A stretch of 64,000 nt of DNA from assembly GCA_024220505.1 (NCBI GenBank), contig JAKZZE010000001.1, positions 1,178,001 through 1,242,000 of the forward strand. The letters run 5' to 3'. This document shows, piece by piece, positions 1 to 11,391 of the stretch. Under the pieces are notes generated by a model. The model saw only the letters and a list, made by a program, of their open reading frames with translations. It did not search any database and was not told the origin of the DNA. The stretch comes from Rhizopus arrhizus (lineage: Eukaryota > Mucoromycota > Mucoromycetes > Mucorales > Rhizopodaceae). Position numbers and translations under genes: made by a program. Every line of letters begins with the position of its first letter. The first letter of the stretch is position 1.

Positions 1-713
1 AGGTGAAGGCTGACTTTCTGTTAGACTTAAATTACCCATTCTCGTTTCCAATAAATCACCATTATTTCTGTTATTGTTATTACTGCTACCACTCATACTA
101 TTATGTATGTTATTTTACTTTGTCTCTTCACCCTTTTTTTTTTGTTAACAATTAAATACTTTACTTTTGACTATCATTGGGGCCTGCCATAAATTGATTG
201 TACAAGTTCATGATTTTATTTTTGGCAGCTAGAGGTTATATATGGATATGTTAAATAAATTTTCTTTTACTTTAATTGCATTTTACCTGCTCCTGCTTCA
301 ATAACCTTTTCTTTAATAATTGGCAATTCTTCTTGAAAGTTAAAAAGAGGGGCTTGATCATTGGTATTTTTGGGTGTAGTATTTTGAGTACGCTGACTTT
401 CTCTAGCGAGCCTTCTAGCATACTCTTCGTCCTGTCTCATTTGGTCACTGCTAGGTTCAGGCTTATAAGAAGGATCAGACATGCCAAGCAAAACCTCAAA
501 AGCTGAATCCAGGTTACCTCCTTGACTGGCGAGTATCGTTTCAATAATATCAATATCCAAGTCAGGGAAAGCGTCTTTGAGTGTCTTTACGGGTCCTTTC
601 AATTCTACAGGCGTATTAGCATTAGTAAGAGATTCTTGCTCTTGTTCTTGTGGTTGTGTTTGTTGAGCAGGTGATTGAACAACGGTTTCTTGGTTTGCTT
701 GTGGCTCGGACAT
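1..713 (-). CDS. CUE-domain ubiquitin-binding protein (3' part off the left edge)
   Basis: The protein starts at the ATG at 713. Residues of about 40-80 form a CUE domain (VKTLKDAFPDLDIDIIETIL, then an LLGMSDP helix), a ubiquitin-binding fold. The flanks are Gln/Glu- and Pro-rich, as in yeast Cue5-type autophagy or endosomal adaptors. I see three exons: 713-287, 228-165 and 97-1. The introns start GTAAAATG and GTAAAGTA and end CTCTAG and AATAG. The reading frame passes both junctions and leaves the window in a Ser/Asn-rich stretch, so the C terminus is missing. The domain call is firm; orthology to Cue5 is inference. The gene is divergent from the poly(A) polymerase gene at 1251. Confidence 0.8.
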
Positions 714-1250
714 GTTCTTTTTTCTTGATAAAAAAAAAAGGGAAAAAATGGAAAAAAGAAAAATAAGAATGTGTGAGTAAATAACCGTTCCTGCTTGATA
801 ATTCTTGTCCTATTGACTTTCCATTTCAGGAAGTGAGATGACGTAAAAATGCCAAATGTTGATTGGTTATATAGTGCTTAAGCGAAGGATAGACGTCACC
901 AGTATATCTTTGAATAATTAGCTTGGTTTTGTTTTTAGTAGTTAGTGGCCTTTTTCAGATAAAAGAAGGTAAATTTTGCCACTTATCCTCACAACTAATT
1001 GTTCAACATTTTTAAATTGCTAGAATACTCCAGTGAAAGATATGTATTACCCTTTCTGAGCCTAATTACAAACTCAATCAGAATGTGACTACACTTTTTC
1101 AAATAAAAACAAAGCACATCAACCCTCAGGCACTGTTTTCTTTTCACCTGTGAATATCTTTTCTTTCTTTTTCCCTTGCTTCATACCCCTTCTCTTTTTA
1201 TTTTCTCTTTTTCTCTCTTTGTATATATAAAGCTATACTTTATATAATAG
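714..1250. promoter_or_regulatory. divergent promoter between the CUE and PAP genes
   Basis: This 537-bp interval separates two divergent start codons. It holds a CRE/ATF-like TGACGTAA at 839-846, a second GACGTCA at 892-898, a CCAAT-type ATTGG near 862 and pyrimidine-rich tracts (TTTCTTTTTCCC) near 1150-1220. A TATATATAAAG sequence at about 1222-1232 lies roughly 20-30 bp upstream of the PAP start codon. The motifs are visible; their function is inferred from known fungal promoter elements. Confidence 0.4.
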
Positions 1251-3050
1251 ATGACAGAAGTGCAAAAAAACATAAGTAATGAAGATTGGCTCGGCTATTT
1301 GGAGCGATATAATATTATTGAGACTGAAGAAGAAAAGATAAAGAGGTAAGCAACGATACATACAAGATTATTTTAATCTAAATATTTACAACAGAAAAAA
1401 GGTGATTGATCTATTACAGAATATTTTAGTTAATTTCCAAAGAGCAGTAACCAAAGACTTGGATTGGAAAAGAAGCGATATTGAATGTTTTTTGTCACCC
1501 TTTGGATCTTATGCATTAGGCGGATATATTAGAGACGCAGACATTGATCTTGTTTTGGTTTGCCCTATCCAAGTTTTGCGAAAATACTTCTTCAAGTTTT
1601 TTCCTCAATTATTGAAACAACAAGCCTCAGTGAGCAATGTAGAGGTACAACAATGAACATACCAAATGGTTGGTTATTATTAATTGTGCTCTATTTAGTC
1701 CATTCAAAAAGCCAATGTTCCTATCATCAAATGTACCATAGATAATATATCCGTAAGTTTTACATTGTAATCATTTCAACGCATTATTTATCACTTACAT
1801 CACTACCATAGATTGACATATCTTTTGTTCGACTAAAAGTTGAAAGAGTTGCACAAAACATCAACTTTTTAGATGATTCACTACTAAGAGATATTGATGA
1901 AACATGTCTAGCGAGTATGGATGGACCTAGAGTCAATCAATTTTGCAAAAATCAAATATATCGTCAGCATGTTAGGTTATTTCAAGTGTGTCTTCAATGC
2001 ATCAAGCATTGGGCAATACAGCGTGGAATATATAGTAAACCAATTGGATATTTGAACGGAAGTTCATGGACATTATTACTCGTCAAAGCATACATGTCCA
2101 TAAAAAATAAAGAATTGCTGTCGGTGACTATGGTTTTAACAAGATTTTTCAGTATGTGGAGTCAATGGCCCTGGCAAACGCCTGTGATGCTGACTGATTA
2201 CATACCTGGTATCAACGGAACTAAGATCGAATACAATTCATTGGCAGAGTTTGACAATGCTGTCATGCCAATTGTGTCCCCTTGTTATCCTGTATGCAAT
2301 GTAGCACCTTATGTAACCAGATCAACTAGAAGAATAATGCAAATAGAATTTGAAAGAGGTAAAGTGTGTATATATAAAAGTGCTAAATTGCTTATTCTTT
2401 TCTATACATAGGATGGACTTTGCTGAATAAGAATGCCCAGCCATTTGCTATTATTGATAAATTATTTAACCCTGTAAATTATACACAAAGATATAAGCAT
2501 TTCATAAATATCGTCACTAGCTCAACTACGATTGCTAGTCATGATACATGGTAAGCTACCTATTGGTTGGATGCTTCTGTGCTAATTCTCTAATAGGGTA
2601 CGTAAAATGGCTACCCAAATACCAAGATATCTTGAACTCATCGAATCAGATCCAAATATCCTACAAGCACAACCCATAACGAAGCCAAAGCAAATTACAG
2701 TAAAGTATAGAACAACGCAAGAAAAGATTAGCTTACAAAATGGCGATACATTGCAAGAGGCAAAGTTAAATGATTTTGCTGGTACCTTAAATCCAGGCAC
2801 ACTGCATCTTGCATATTATATAATTGGTATCATAATTGATGACTCTTGTAAGATTATTTTACATATAAGTGAATGTGTAGCTAAGCAAAATAAAAATATA
2901 GGTAAAGAACTGGATTTGACTGGATATAGCAAGTCATTTTTATCATTACTTAATAGTAAAAGAAACAGAAGAGATGAAGATGTGAGCTGGACAATGAAGC
3001 ATATCAAAAGAAAAGATGTTGCAGCCCTTCTAGATATGAACACTGAATAA
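1251..3050 (+). CDS. PAP1: poly(A) polymerase (canonical eukaryotic PAP type)
   Basis: Joined from six exons (1251-1345, 1395-1644, 1699-1752, 1812-2358, 2412-2550, 2597-3050), giving 512 aa. The nucleotidyltransferase signature FGSYALGGYIRDADIDLVLV carries the first two catalytic aspartates. The third is in SIDISFVRLKVERV, which is built exactly across an intron junction. The central domain keeps PAP landmarks: NFLDDSLLRDIDETC, KHWAIQRGIYS, GYLNGSSWTLLLVKAY, WPWQTPVML and PCYPVCN. The C-terminal RNA-binding region is shorter and more divergent. It polyadenylates mRNA 3' ends in the cleavage and polyadenylation complex. A divergent nuclear PAP paralogue is possible, but the catalytic triad is intact. 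It converges on SNF7, with 144 bp between the stops. Confidence 0.88.
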
Positions 3051-3194
3051 AAGAGAATAATAACAATAAAAAAAGGAGCGCTGTCTATGTTTTACAGAAC
3101 ACAATAGTGAACTGGAACTATGAAAAAAGAAAAAAAAGTCTTTATCAAAATAAGATGTGGATGTGATGCGTCCTATGACATGATATGCTAAGGG

Positions 3195-4045
3195 CTACAT
3201 TGCCATGCTCGCTTGAAGAGCTCTAAGCTCTGCCTCTTCATCATCTTCAAATGCATTCGCTCTAGCTGCGGCTGAAAAACAAGAAAGAATCTTAATAATC
3301 TATAATTGTGAATACACCTGTCTTTACCTGGTGCATGTACTGGCACATTGGGTGCACTAACTGCTGGTGAAGGTGTTTCTAACATCTTAGCATCTAACTC
3401 TTCTTGCTCCAATTCCTCCAATTCGTTAAGTAACTCATCCTAAGAATAAAGAATAAACAATATGCAATCCAAATATAAAAGCAAAGTACCTCATCCAAAT
3501 CATCTCCAACACCAACTGGTCTTGAGATAGCTTCTGAGATTTCATTTGCGATATCCATTTGATCACGAATATCGTCCATGGTTGCATCCACTTTATCGAT
3601 ATCCCTATAACTTATTGTTAGTTGCTCAATTTTATGATTTGTTATTATTTTACATTGTTCCATGTATATTCTTCATAGCCTCAGCGCCTGCACGCATGGC
3701 ACTCATTGTCTCCAAGTTAACATTGGCATTCTCAATAGCCATCATTTGTGTTTCAATTGTCATGCGTGCTCCGTTTATTTTTTCGATATTTGTTTCATAT
3801 GCCTTTTTTCTTTTGAGTGCCATCAAGGCAACTACATCAATTTAGCCCTTATTCCCTGTTAACTTTTTCTCTCTTTTACCCCTTTTATTTTTTGTAGCAT
3901 TCAGTTTAGCTGTCTTTAATTCGTTTTCTGCTTTTGTTTCTAAAAACGTCTGTCTTTTTTCCAACATATCCAAAGTTTCTCGTAATTTATAAATAGCATC
4001 TTTAGCAGTTGTTTTTGACTTTGCTTTACCAAAAAAGAGATTCAT
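3195..4045 (-). CDS. SNF7: ESCRT-III subunit Snf7 (Vps32/CHMP4)
   Basis: Five exons on the minus strand (4045-3880, 3831-3654, 3604-3490, 3439-3328, 3271-3195) join in frame to 215 aa. The N terminus [20 protein letters not shown] leads into the charged coiled-coil core ([20 protein letters not shown], then ALKRKKAYE). The later helices are typical of Snf7: [35 protein letters not shown] and EISEAISRP. The acidic tail ends with a MIM1-like helix ([14 protein letters not shown]) that would recruit Vps4. An upstream in-frame Met at 4096 would add a hydrophobic Phe-rich stretch unlike the family, so 4045 was chosen. Snf7 polymerises on endosomal membranes for multivesicular body sorting. It is divergent from the COX14-like gene; a TTACGTCA site at 4104-4111 lies between them. 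Confidence 0.92.
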
Positions 4046-4200
4046 TTCGTTCAAGAAAAAAAAAAAGGTGATACAAAAAAATAGAAAGCTTCTCAAAAAT
4101 AATTTACGTCATCTGTGGGATCAAAATCAGGGCAGAATTTAGGTCACCTACTTTTTTTTTTCTCTTTTTTCTTCTTACATTCTCTCCAATAAAGATCATC

Positions 4201-4408
4201 ATGGCTCTTGTTCATCGTTTAGCTGATACTGCACAAAAATCTACAATGCTTTTCCTTACAGGAACAACTGGTAATCAAATACATTGAAAGAAAACCTTGT
4301 ATTAAATGTTATAAAGTATATTACATGTTTAATGTCAGCGTACTTGTTAACCGTCGCTTGGAACTAAAGAAACAAGGAAGATTACATGAAGATCTTGTAA
4401 TTATATGA
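4201..4408 (+). CDS. small single-pass membrane protein, COX14-like
   Basis: Two exons, 4201-4270 and 4317-4408, give 53 aa; the 46-nt intron (GTAATC...ATAAAG) is the one that keeps the frame. The protein begins MALVHRLADTAQKSTMLFLT and continues as one membrane helix (LFLTGTTVYYMFNVSVLV). It ends in a basic tail (NRRLELKKQGR). Length, topology and the order of helix and basic tail match fungal Cox14/COA-type inner-membrane assembly factors for cytochrome c oxidase. The similarity is one of pattern, not strong identity, so the function is tentative. The alternative acceptor at ...GTCAG gives an early stop. Confidence 0.55.
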
Positions 4409-6468
4409 TTCATTCATCATGTTTACAACAAAATACTTACTGCAATTCAATAGACACGCTTTAATGGCCCACCCAAGCATTGTTAAAGATACTTTGTTTT
4501 TTTTTCTTTCTTTCTTTTTCGTACATACCATATCATATTACTGCGCATACATAAACATTTTTTTACTCAAGTATCAATGGTCTATTTTACAACAAAAAGG
4601 CTATCAGCCGATTTTTTAAATAAAGGAAAATCGTTTAATTCCTTATGCAGCCGGTTTTTAGCTCCAATATGATTCGGGTAATAAATTATGTAATATTCCT
4701 AGTTCCGATTTCATGGTAACAAATTAAGATTGTAAACCCTGTTATTTAATCCTATTGTGTATCACATCTTACATAAAAAAAAAGATGAAAGTGCAATGCA
4801 TAAGTATCTTAAGATGGTCTTTACGTTGCAGCGACCATAACTGAAGATTATTTTTTCTTAAAAAAACTACAAAATATATCAACATGATACACAATGTATA
4901 CAATTATTTCTTCTTGGCTGTTAATACTTTAAAATATTGTATAAAGTTAATGTCCCCAAACTGAAACACATTAGTCCCTTTTTTTTAAAAAAAAAAAATC
5001 ATGCTATATTTATTATTCAATTCAACGCTAATATTTTTGTTTTTTTTTTTTTTTTTTGTTAATGGCATGATTTTTAACGAGCAAACTTTATTTAATCAAG
5101 TATTTACGTGTCGGAGCACTTTTTAAATCATCAAAATATCTATCGAAATAGGCACTAGTCTTTTTTAAAAAATAATAAAACTTTATTTTATTTGCCATGA
5201 TTAAATTGAACTTTATGTATTGATGTATCTTACTGAAGGTAAAATTGTAAGAAACATCAGGATCAATACAATTGTTTACTCTTCCTATGTACTAAACTAT
5301 ACTAAAGCTTCGACTCTTAACTAATAATAGTCTTATCGGAAGTGAATGCAAATTAATTTGAGAATCCATCATTTTTATTTCAGAAGAGTACCATGTTTTT
5401 GCGTAGGATACTTAAACATTAAAATCATTGCCATCTTACAAGTCATACTTGGCGAGATTCACTAGAAATCATCTTGTTCTGTCCGAATAAACATATCAAT
5501 TTTGTTAATCCAGAACATTAGCTTGAGCTAAATATTATGATATATCTGTTGGTGTGGTCATGATTAAAGAGTCAGAGAAATAGAATTTTATTTGTTCAAC
5601 AACAGATAAGGATCCTATATTAGCGAGGTAGTAACACTGCAATTTAGTAGTACACCATTGTTAAATAATTAAGGTCGGTGATCGTACAAAATCTCTCTTT
5701 AAACCTTATTGATTTAGTTATACTCCAAAGATAATCATAGAATAGCAATCAAGTATTATTAAAAATTAATAGGAAAGATATATTCTCTCGATATGTGCAT
5801 CTTATCAAGAAAGACTAATGATTGAAGAGCAAGAATTTATATTAAATTGTAAGTTAGTCCACATAACTGTAGGTAGCATTTAGCTTAAGGCTCAGTATAG
5901 AGAACATGCATAGTACATGCATTAATATATACACTGTGAAAGGTACATAAGCTCTGGGTGTTTATTATTAGCTAAATAATAGTATATTTTAGCTCTAGTT
6001 TTTATATGGTTTTTCCCAATCGGTTTGCGCATATCTTTTAAATATAAACTTTATTTAAGTCTAGAGTGGATACAGGATGCCTATACACCTTTATTGCCTG
6101 AACCAGCTCAATAGTAGACAAAAAGAAACTAAAAAATTCCTTAAAAATCCAAGGATAAAAAAAGAGAGTCGTCATGAAGGAGAGGAGAGGATCAAAGCAT
6201 TGTTTTGTGAAGTCAATCTACAAAGGGAGAGTCTGTATAACTATAGAGGGAGCGGAAGAAAGAGGCACAAGGTGTTCAGGGGTATCAAACTCAGAGAGGG
6301 TGCTCTAGGCTAGCGATTAATAATGCTTATTGAGAACATGGTGCCGTCCTTTTTTTTTTTTTTTTTTTTGCTTTGCGTATTAAACTTTTTGTTTGCGTAT
6401 TGTATTTAATAAAAAAAATAGCATAAAAAAATTTCGCTGATTTTGTCAGAGGGATAGGTTTATTCATA
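4409..6468. other. AT-rich intergenic region without a recognisable gene
   Basis: About 2 kb of AT-rich sequence with poly(T)/poly(A) runs (4985-5060, 6351-6369). A 78-codon ORF at 6077-6313 is Lys/Arg/Glu-rich and has no recognisable domain. Stops are frequent in all frames elsewhere. I see no RNA gene or intact coding sequence. Confidence 0.5.
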
Positions 6469-6524
6469 TTGCAATCTACTACTACTACTACTGCTACTAG
6501 GGCACTGGTTCAAGGGCCAAACAT

Positions 6525-7200
6525 CTATCGAAAAATAACAGAATGTCTGATCCAGCCCCGACAATCCTCAATACTCGCTTGTCTTGCAGTTTCAATGGTT
6601 CTAGCACTCAAATTAGCATTTGTAGTGAGACAATCTCTCTTTACTCTAGCTTTGACCTTTGACCAAAATAATTCAACTTGATTGAGAAACGGCGAGTACG
6701 GAAGCAAGTAAACAGCTTTATATCCTCGATTCTCGATTAGACCTTAAATATCGGAAAGCTTTATGAATAGATGTATTATCTAGTACTATATGGCGACTTT
6801 TCATTCCATGTTCATCAGGTAAGACCATAATATTACTGATAAATTGCAGAAAATGTTCATTTCGCGTGCCAATTCTCGCATTTACCTCTGTTACGCCAAG
6901 TGCCTTACAGTTATCTCTCTTTCTCTTTTTGTTAGAAACAGTTTTTTTTTTTTTTTTTTTTTTTTTTGAATAATCTTTAGCTTACGCAAAGTCAAGCAAC
7001 CTCCAATTCGCAAATGGCTCATACAATTATAATAGAAATGCCTCTGTTTGAGGGAAGGACGATTTAGTAGGTACCCTTTATTTAGATCTTCCAAATTCTC
7101 GTCTAATATACATGTTGAGTCCTGCATCATCAATGAAAGCGCAGTTATTTTGCCAATCCATTCCCTTATCGCCCATCCACTCCAGCATTATCTCTCTTTC
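6525..7200 (-). pseudogene. decayed Tc1/mariner-like transposase
   Basis: Reading the minus strand from 7200 gives the pieces of a DDE transposase core: NCAFIDDAGLN (first Asp), HIVLDNTSIHKAFRYL (second Asp) and LLPYSPFLNQVELFWSKVK (acidic third residue, normally NPxE). The pieces lie in different frames. There is a frameshift between IHKAFRYL and IENRGYKAVY, stops near 7075, and a poly(T) insertion at about 6941-6967 (A-run on the coding strand). No start, N-terminal HTH or terminal repeat was found, so this is an old fragment. A short ACT microsatellite at 6477-6496 lies beyond its 3' end. Confidence 0.75.
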
Positions 7201-8137
7201 TTTTTTGTAAATTGGAATTATTTATAACAATTATTCCCAACACAGATCAATAAAAGACTTTGATTAGATTTTTATATTAAGCTTTATTCATATTAACTTC
7301 ACATAGCCAAATAAGATGACATGGTTGTAATATAGTTTGTTAATAATATAAGCATGTTGAATATGGAATGACAATTACTTACAGGATCATCATTAGCCAT
7401 GAAAACATTTATCCTGACTGAGATGTTATTATTAGCAATGATATCCAATCACGGAACTAAAGGTCTTTATATTCATCCGTACCGTCTCCTTAAATAGTCC
7501 TATACCCAGATGCCATGTTTTGACATGTCAATAAGATACAGTCTTATCGTTCTGGACTAAATCTTTACAAATAAGTTTGAATAAGAATAGAACCTGATAA
7601 TCATCACTACCTTGAACAGCCAAGTTTCACTTAATATCCAGACAGTTGATTATTAACATCAGTTTATAAAATTTTTCTTATGTCAAATCATATCGGTCGT
7701 AACTATTTTTTGTCATCTAATCACAGGTCTTGCTCAACTAATATAAATAGCCTTGAAATCTTTCTTTAATAAAAGAATTTGATTTTAGAATTATTGTTCG
7801 GTCTCGTTAATTCTTCTTTATTCCATTTTTAATACTTAAAACACTTTACCAGAGTTGTCTGAAGCCATCCCAATAGCATAATTGACAATGCAAGCTAGTA
7901 ACAGGCTAAACTAATGATTAGAAATAGTAATCATCTATTCTGTCAAGTTGATTATAAATCTGTCCTAATTCTTTATCTGTATCATGTCTATAAATACTCT
8001 CACTTTTTACATGTAGAATTCATTTGAATCTGAATCATAGTTATCTTAACTTAATAAAGAGATACTAAGTTCTAACAGTATTTCTTTATCTTTGTTGCTA
8101 TATCATATTTTACTTAAAACCCCTTTCCTAAACACTT
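7201..8137. other. AT-rich intergenic region, nothing recognised
   Basis: No ORF of useful length, tRNA or recognisable repeat was found in this 0.9-kb stretch. It leads into the left arm of the palindrome at 8138. Confidence 0.4.
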
Positions 8138-9497
8138 TATTTCAGTTTAAGTTAAAATAAAGATCATTCTAATTGAAACCAGGTGTACATATCTTATTGA
8201 GTGAGTGGTTTAATATATTCTATTGTAATCGATCTTCTAATATTCAGATGCTTTAGCAAATGTCATCTATAACTGTGATTATGAAAACTTTTCATATATT
8301 CTTTTGTATGCTTGCCATAGATTATCTTTTTATTCTGAGAATCCCTCACTGATTTGAATGATGTTATTTTACGTGTTATTTCAGTTATGTGAAATATTAC
8401 AATTATTCCTGACAATACGAAAAGAGCTTGTTGTTTCAGTTAGTAATTCTTATCAAAGAGCCATCATTAATACAATGCATATCCTAAGAGAGCATCTTTA
8501 ATTGGAACTGATTGTAGGATCTTATTTAAATAGACTTGTACTTTATTTTATTTATGATCTTGAATTAAGTCTTTGTGTTATCTCGTAAGAATAAAAAGAA
8601 AAAGACTATAAAATTCAACGAGACTTAAAAAGTTATATTTTTATTTAATATTATTGTATCTGGTATTTATATCCTTTTCATGAAGATTCAATTAAATCCT
8701 TTTCAAGATACTTTAATTCATTATAGCTGTAGATCTAGCATGAATAAATTTTAGTATGAAGACCTGTTCCTAGTTATGCAAGTAGACTATTTATAATTAT
8801 TTAAGTAGATCTATTTTTCATTTATGTCTCATTGCATCAGGAGCTATATGAAAACAACTTGTATTGAGTTAAAGGAGTGGAATTAGTTATGACCGAATAG
8901 TAGAGAAAAGACTGTAATAAATCTTTGTAAAGTATTCACTATTCTGATTTCTTATAAATTGAATATGAATCATGTTTAAAGTATGTTGGGATATGACAGT
9001 CTTATATTTATCTGTTGTAGAACAGTAACTGATCGTAGTAGACATTGATAAATATAAGTCTTAATACAAGATCATAATTAAATAAAATAAAAATATAAGT
9101 TTATTTAAATAAGATCATACAATCAATTCCAATTAAACATGTTCTTTTAGAATATGTTTTGTATTAATAAGAGTTCTTTGATAAGAAGAAGTATCAACTA
9201 AAATAACAAGATCCAATCCAATATCAGGAATATTGCTAATCTTTCATATAATTGAAATAACGCGTAAAATAACGTTATTCAAATCAGTGAGGAATTCCCA
9301 GAATAAAAGATAATCTATGACAGACATACAAAAGAACAAATGAAAAGTTTTCATAATCATAATTATAGATGACACTTGCTAAAGTACCTGAATATTAGAA
9401 GAACGCTTACAATAGAAGATATCAAGCCACTCACTCAATAAGATATAAATACCTACCTTCAATTAGAATAATTTTTACTTTAACTTAAACTGAAATA
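8138..9497. repeat. large imperfect inverted repeat (about 435-bp arms, 490-bp spacer)
   Basis: The left arm, 8138-8569, reads as the reverse complement of the right arm, 9060-9497, with many substitutions and small indels. Example pairs: TTTCAGTTTAAGTTAAA near 8140 against TTTAACTTAAACTGAAA near 9479-9495; TTATTGAGTGAGTGG near 8192 against CCACTCACTCAATAA near 9427; and ATCCCTCACTGATTTGAAT near 8341 against ATTCAAATCAGTGAGGAAT near 9275. The spacer 8570-9059 shows no such match. The arms have similar lengths, so this could be a foldback or MITE-like transposon, or an old head-to-head duplication. No target duplication was seen. A 30-codon open stretch in the right arm is too short to call a gene. 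Confidence 0.75.
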
Positions 9498-9945
9498 TAG
9501 ATCAGTCTCAAAAAGTACTCAAACTGTTTCTTTATTTTTGTTTACACCTTTTATTTTATTATCTTAACCATTATACAACATTATCAACTATAACTACGAT
9601 TAATCTGTTCTTCAATAAAGAGAAGATTTTATATTATTTGTTTAATAAAAAAATATTCTTTATAATTTTTTATAGCAGCCTGGTAATCCGTTCAATATCT
9701 TAAAATTAGTGGGACCATCATTAACCATCGTAGCATTTATGAGTCCATCATTAATTTCATAATCATTGAATGATAAAATACCATTTAAAAAAATAACCAT
9801 TACAGAACCCTGAAAACCCTTTCGCATATCAGCCCAGCAAAACAAGCTAAGAAAGTGAGCAAATACAAGTATGACGTCAGAAAAATAGCGGAGTTTTAAT
9901 CAATAATTGAGAACCTATAAAATTTAGCCGTTTTCATCCCAAAGT
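9498..9945. other. intergenic region upstream of tRNA-Trp
   Basis: Mostly AT-rich. A 61-codon minus-strand ORF (9660-9845) begins with ATG but matches nothing I know. A perfect CRE palindrome TGACGTCA lies at 9872-9879, 66 bp upstream of the tRNA and 27 bp upstream of that ORF's start. Whether it serves either is unknown. Confidence 0.35.
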
Positions 9946-10018
9946 GGGGGATTAGCTCAACTGGTAGAGCGTCAGATTCCAAATCTGAAGGTCAAGAGTT
10001 CGATTCTCTTATTCCTCA
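9946..10018 (+). tRNA. tRNA-Trp (anticodon CCA)
   Basis: A full 73-nt cloverleaf can be drawn. The 7-bp acceptor stem is GGGGGAT with ATTCCTC (two G-T pairs), followed by discriminator A. The D arm is GCTC/GAGC around AACTGGTA. The anticodon stem is TCAGA/TCTGA with loop TTCCAAA, giving anticodon CCA at 9979-9981. The variable loop is AGGTC, and the T arm is AAGAG/CTCTT around TTCGATT. There is no intron. The A box (TAGCTCAACTGG) and B box (GAGTTCGATTC) are internal. A solo LTR begins 131 bp downstream. Confidence 0.95.
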
Positions 10019-10025
10019 TTTTTTT
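10019..10025 (+). terminator. RNA polymerase III T-run terminator of tRNA-Trp
   Basis: An uninterrupted run of T residues follows the discriminator base, as expected for Pol III termination. Confidence 0.85.
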
Positions 10026-10148
10026 GGGGCTTTGAATAGCATCACGTGATCTGCTCTTTTCATTATGTTATATCAATGATATTGTAAATTCAAGTAATGG
10101 AGTAAGACTCAAACTTTTTTTTGCCCTTTCTTTGCTTCAGATAGCTGC

Positions 10149-10720
10149 TGTAACACACACAATGGGAAAATATTAAAAAATTGTACCACAAGAATTGAAT
10201 GAATACAGACAGTGTCTGAATTCAGATGGCTATGTAGATTCATACAAAAATTTTCCACACTGAAAACCAAAAACAACAGATAATCAGAAAACTCAAAAAA
10301 CATATAAATACCTCGACATTTTAACAGCAATCAAAACTTACTTACTTACTTACTTACTTTTAACTTACCTTAACTACTTTACTTTTTGATTATTTTAATA
10401 AATATCATACAAAGTAAATCTTTTTTGTTTTTCTTTTATTTTACTTAACATCAAGAACAAGAAGTCCCTTGAAGTATATACACTTCATTGTAAATCCTTT
10501 TTATTTTATTTTATCTTTATTTTACCTTTTTATTTTTACTTTACTCAAAACAGTCTGATCTACTTAACAAGATCTGGTGGTCACTTAACCCAAGCAACTC
10601 TTATTCAAATCATTACTCCTTTTGAAATCAAATCCTACCTAAACCTTTGATCTTAAATCAAGACTCTCTTAAATCAAACCTATTTAACACTATATAAACC
10701 ATATAAACTCCAATCTCACA
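10149..10720 (+). mobile_element. solo LTR of a Ty3/gypsy-type element
   Basis: The sequence starts TGTAACAC and ends AATCTCACA. It is flanked by the 4-bp direct repeat CTGC (10145-10148 and 10721-10724). From about 10280 on it closely follows the LTRs at 57785-58380 and 63353-63951. Shared features include a TATA-like CATATAAATA, the ACTT microsatellite, ATCAAGAACAAGAAGTCCC, AAGATCTGGTGGTCACT and the AATCTCACA end. The first ~130 bp (U3) is diverged. No internal coding sequence is present, so this is a product of LTR-LTR recombination. It sits downstream of tRNA-Trp in the same orientation. Confidence 0.9.
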
Positions 10721-11193
10721 CTGCTTAACGTTACAGTATTAAAATGAAAAAGGAACACATGTTTGAATTCTAGTCTTTTTTTTCTAATATGTCATAAAAT
10801 GTAAGCTGTGTAGTTTTTTTTTCTATTTGTTTAGAAATATAATATCTATGTTATTTGTCCAAAGAAAACAAAGATTCTTTTTGTTTTTAAAAGCCTCAAA
10901 TTATGTTCCTGATTAGACATTATGAATTGTGTTGAAATGACGTTTAGTGTACTAAATGAAACTGAATAATCAAACACAGAAGAAAGGTATAAAACTACCT
11001 CAATCACACGCAAATGAGCATCTAAAGGAAAGTAGGTTGGCAGTTATCGAAAAAGTAATAAAAAATATCAAATAAGCGTTGTACCTGAGAGACTGCATAA
11101 ATTTTGTACATGCAATTTATAAACGTGCTCATCCAAAAACGAGAAAAAAAAAAGCATTTTGTGGAGATGAGGATATTTAAAAGTAAAAAGCAT

Positions 11194-11391
11194 TTATTTT
11201 TTGGATTCATCTTTCTGTTGTTCTATTGAATGATCTTTATTACACTTTTGAGCGTCTTTTTCTTGCTGCTTTGTATTACTGACTTTATCATCATAATCAC
11301 CAATTCTGAGTGGACCAGATGTGCCTGTTTGTGTCTTTGTAGGTCCGGATTTATCGTAAGTGTAAGGATTTTCAAGTTCACCAATATCCAT
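11194..11391 (-). CDS. small hydrophilic protein, unknown function
   Basis: A 65-aa ORF from the ATG at 11391 (MDIGELENPYTYDKSGPTKT...). It is acidic and basic in turn, with a central Gly-Pro-Leu-Arg-Ile-Gly-Asp stretch and a Lys/Gln/Asp-rich tail. An upstream in-frame Met at 11472 would add a Phe-rich segment encoded by homopolymer runs, so the shorter start is preferred. The composition looks like real coding sequence, but I recognise no family. Confidence 0.4.
   Translation of the reverse strand: MDIGELENPYTYDKSGPTKTQTGTSGPLRIGDYDDKVSNTKQQEKDAQKCNKDHSIEQQKDESKK

Noticed and set aside
267..506. Plus-strand ORF opposite the CUE gene
   Set aside because: Shadow of the minus-strand coding exon; no coding signature of its own.
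10144..10740. Solo LTR ending at GTTACA (10735)
   Set aside because: That end gives no target duplication; the end at AATCTCACA (10720) gives a perfect CTGC duplication and matches the other LTRs.
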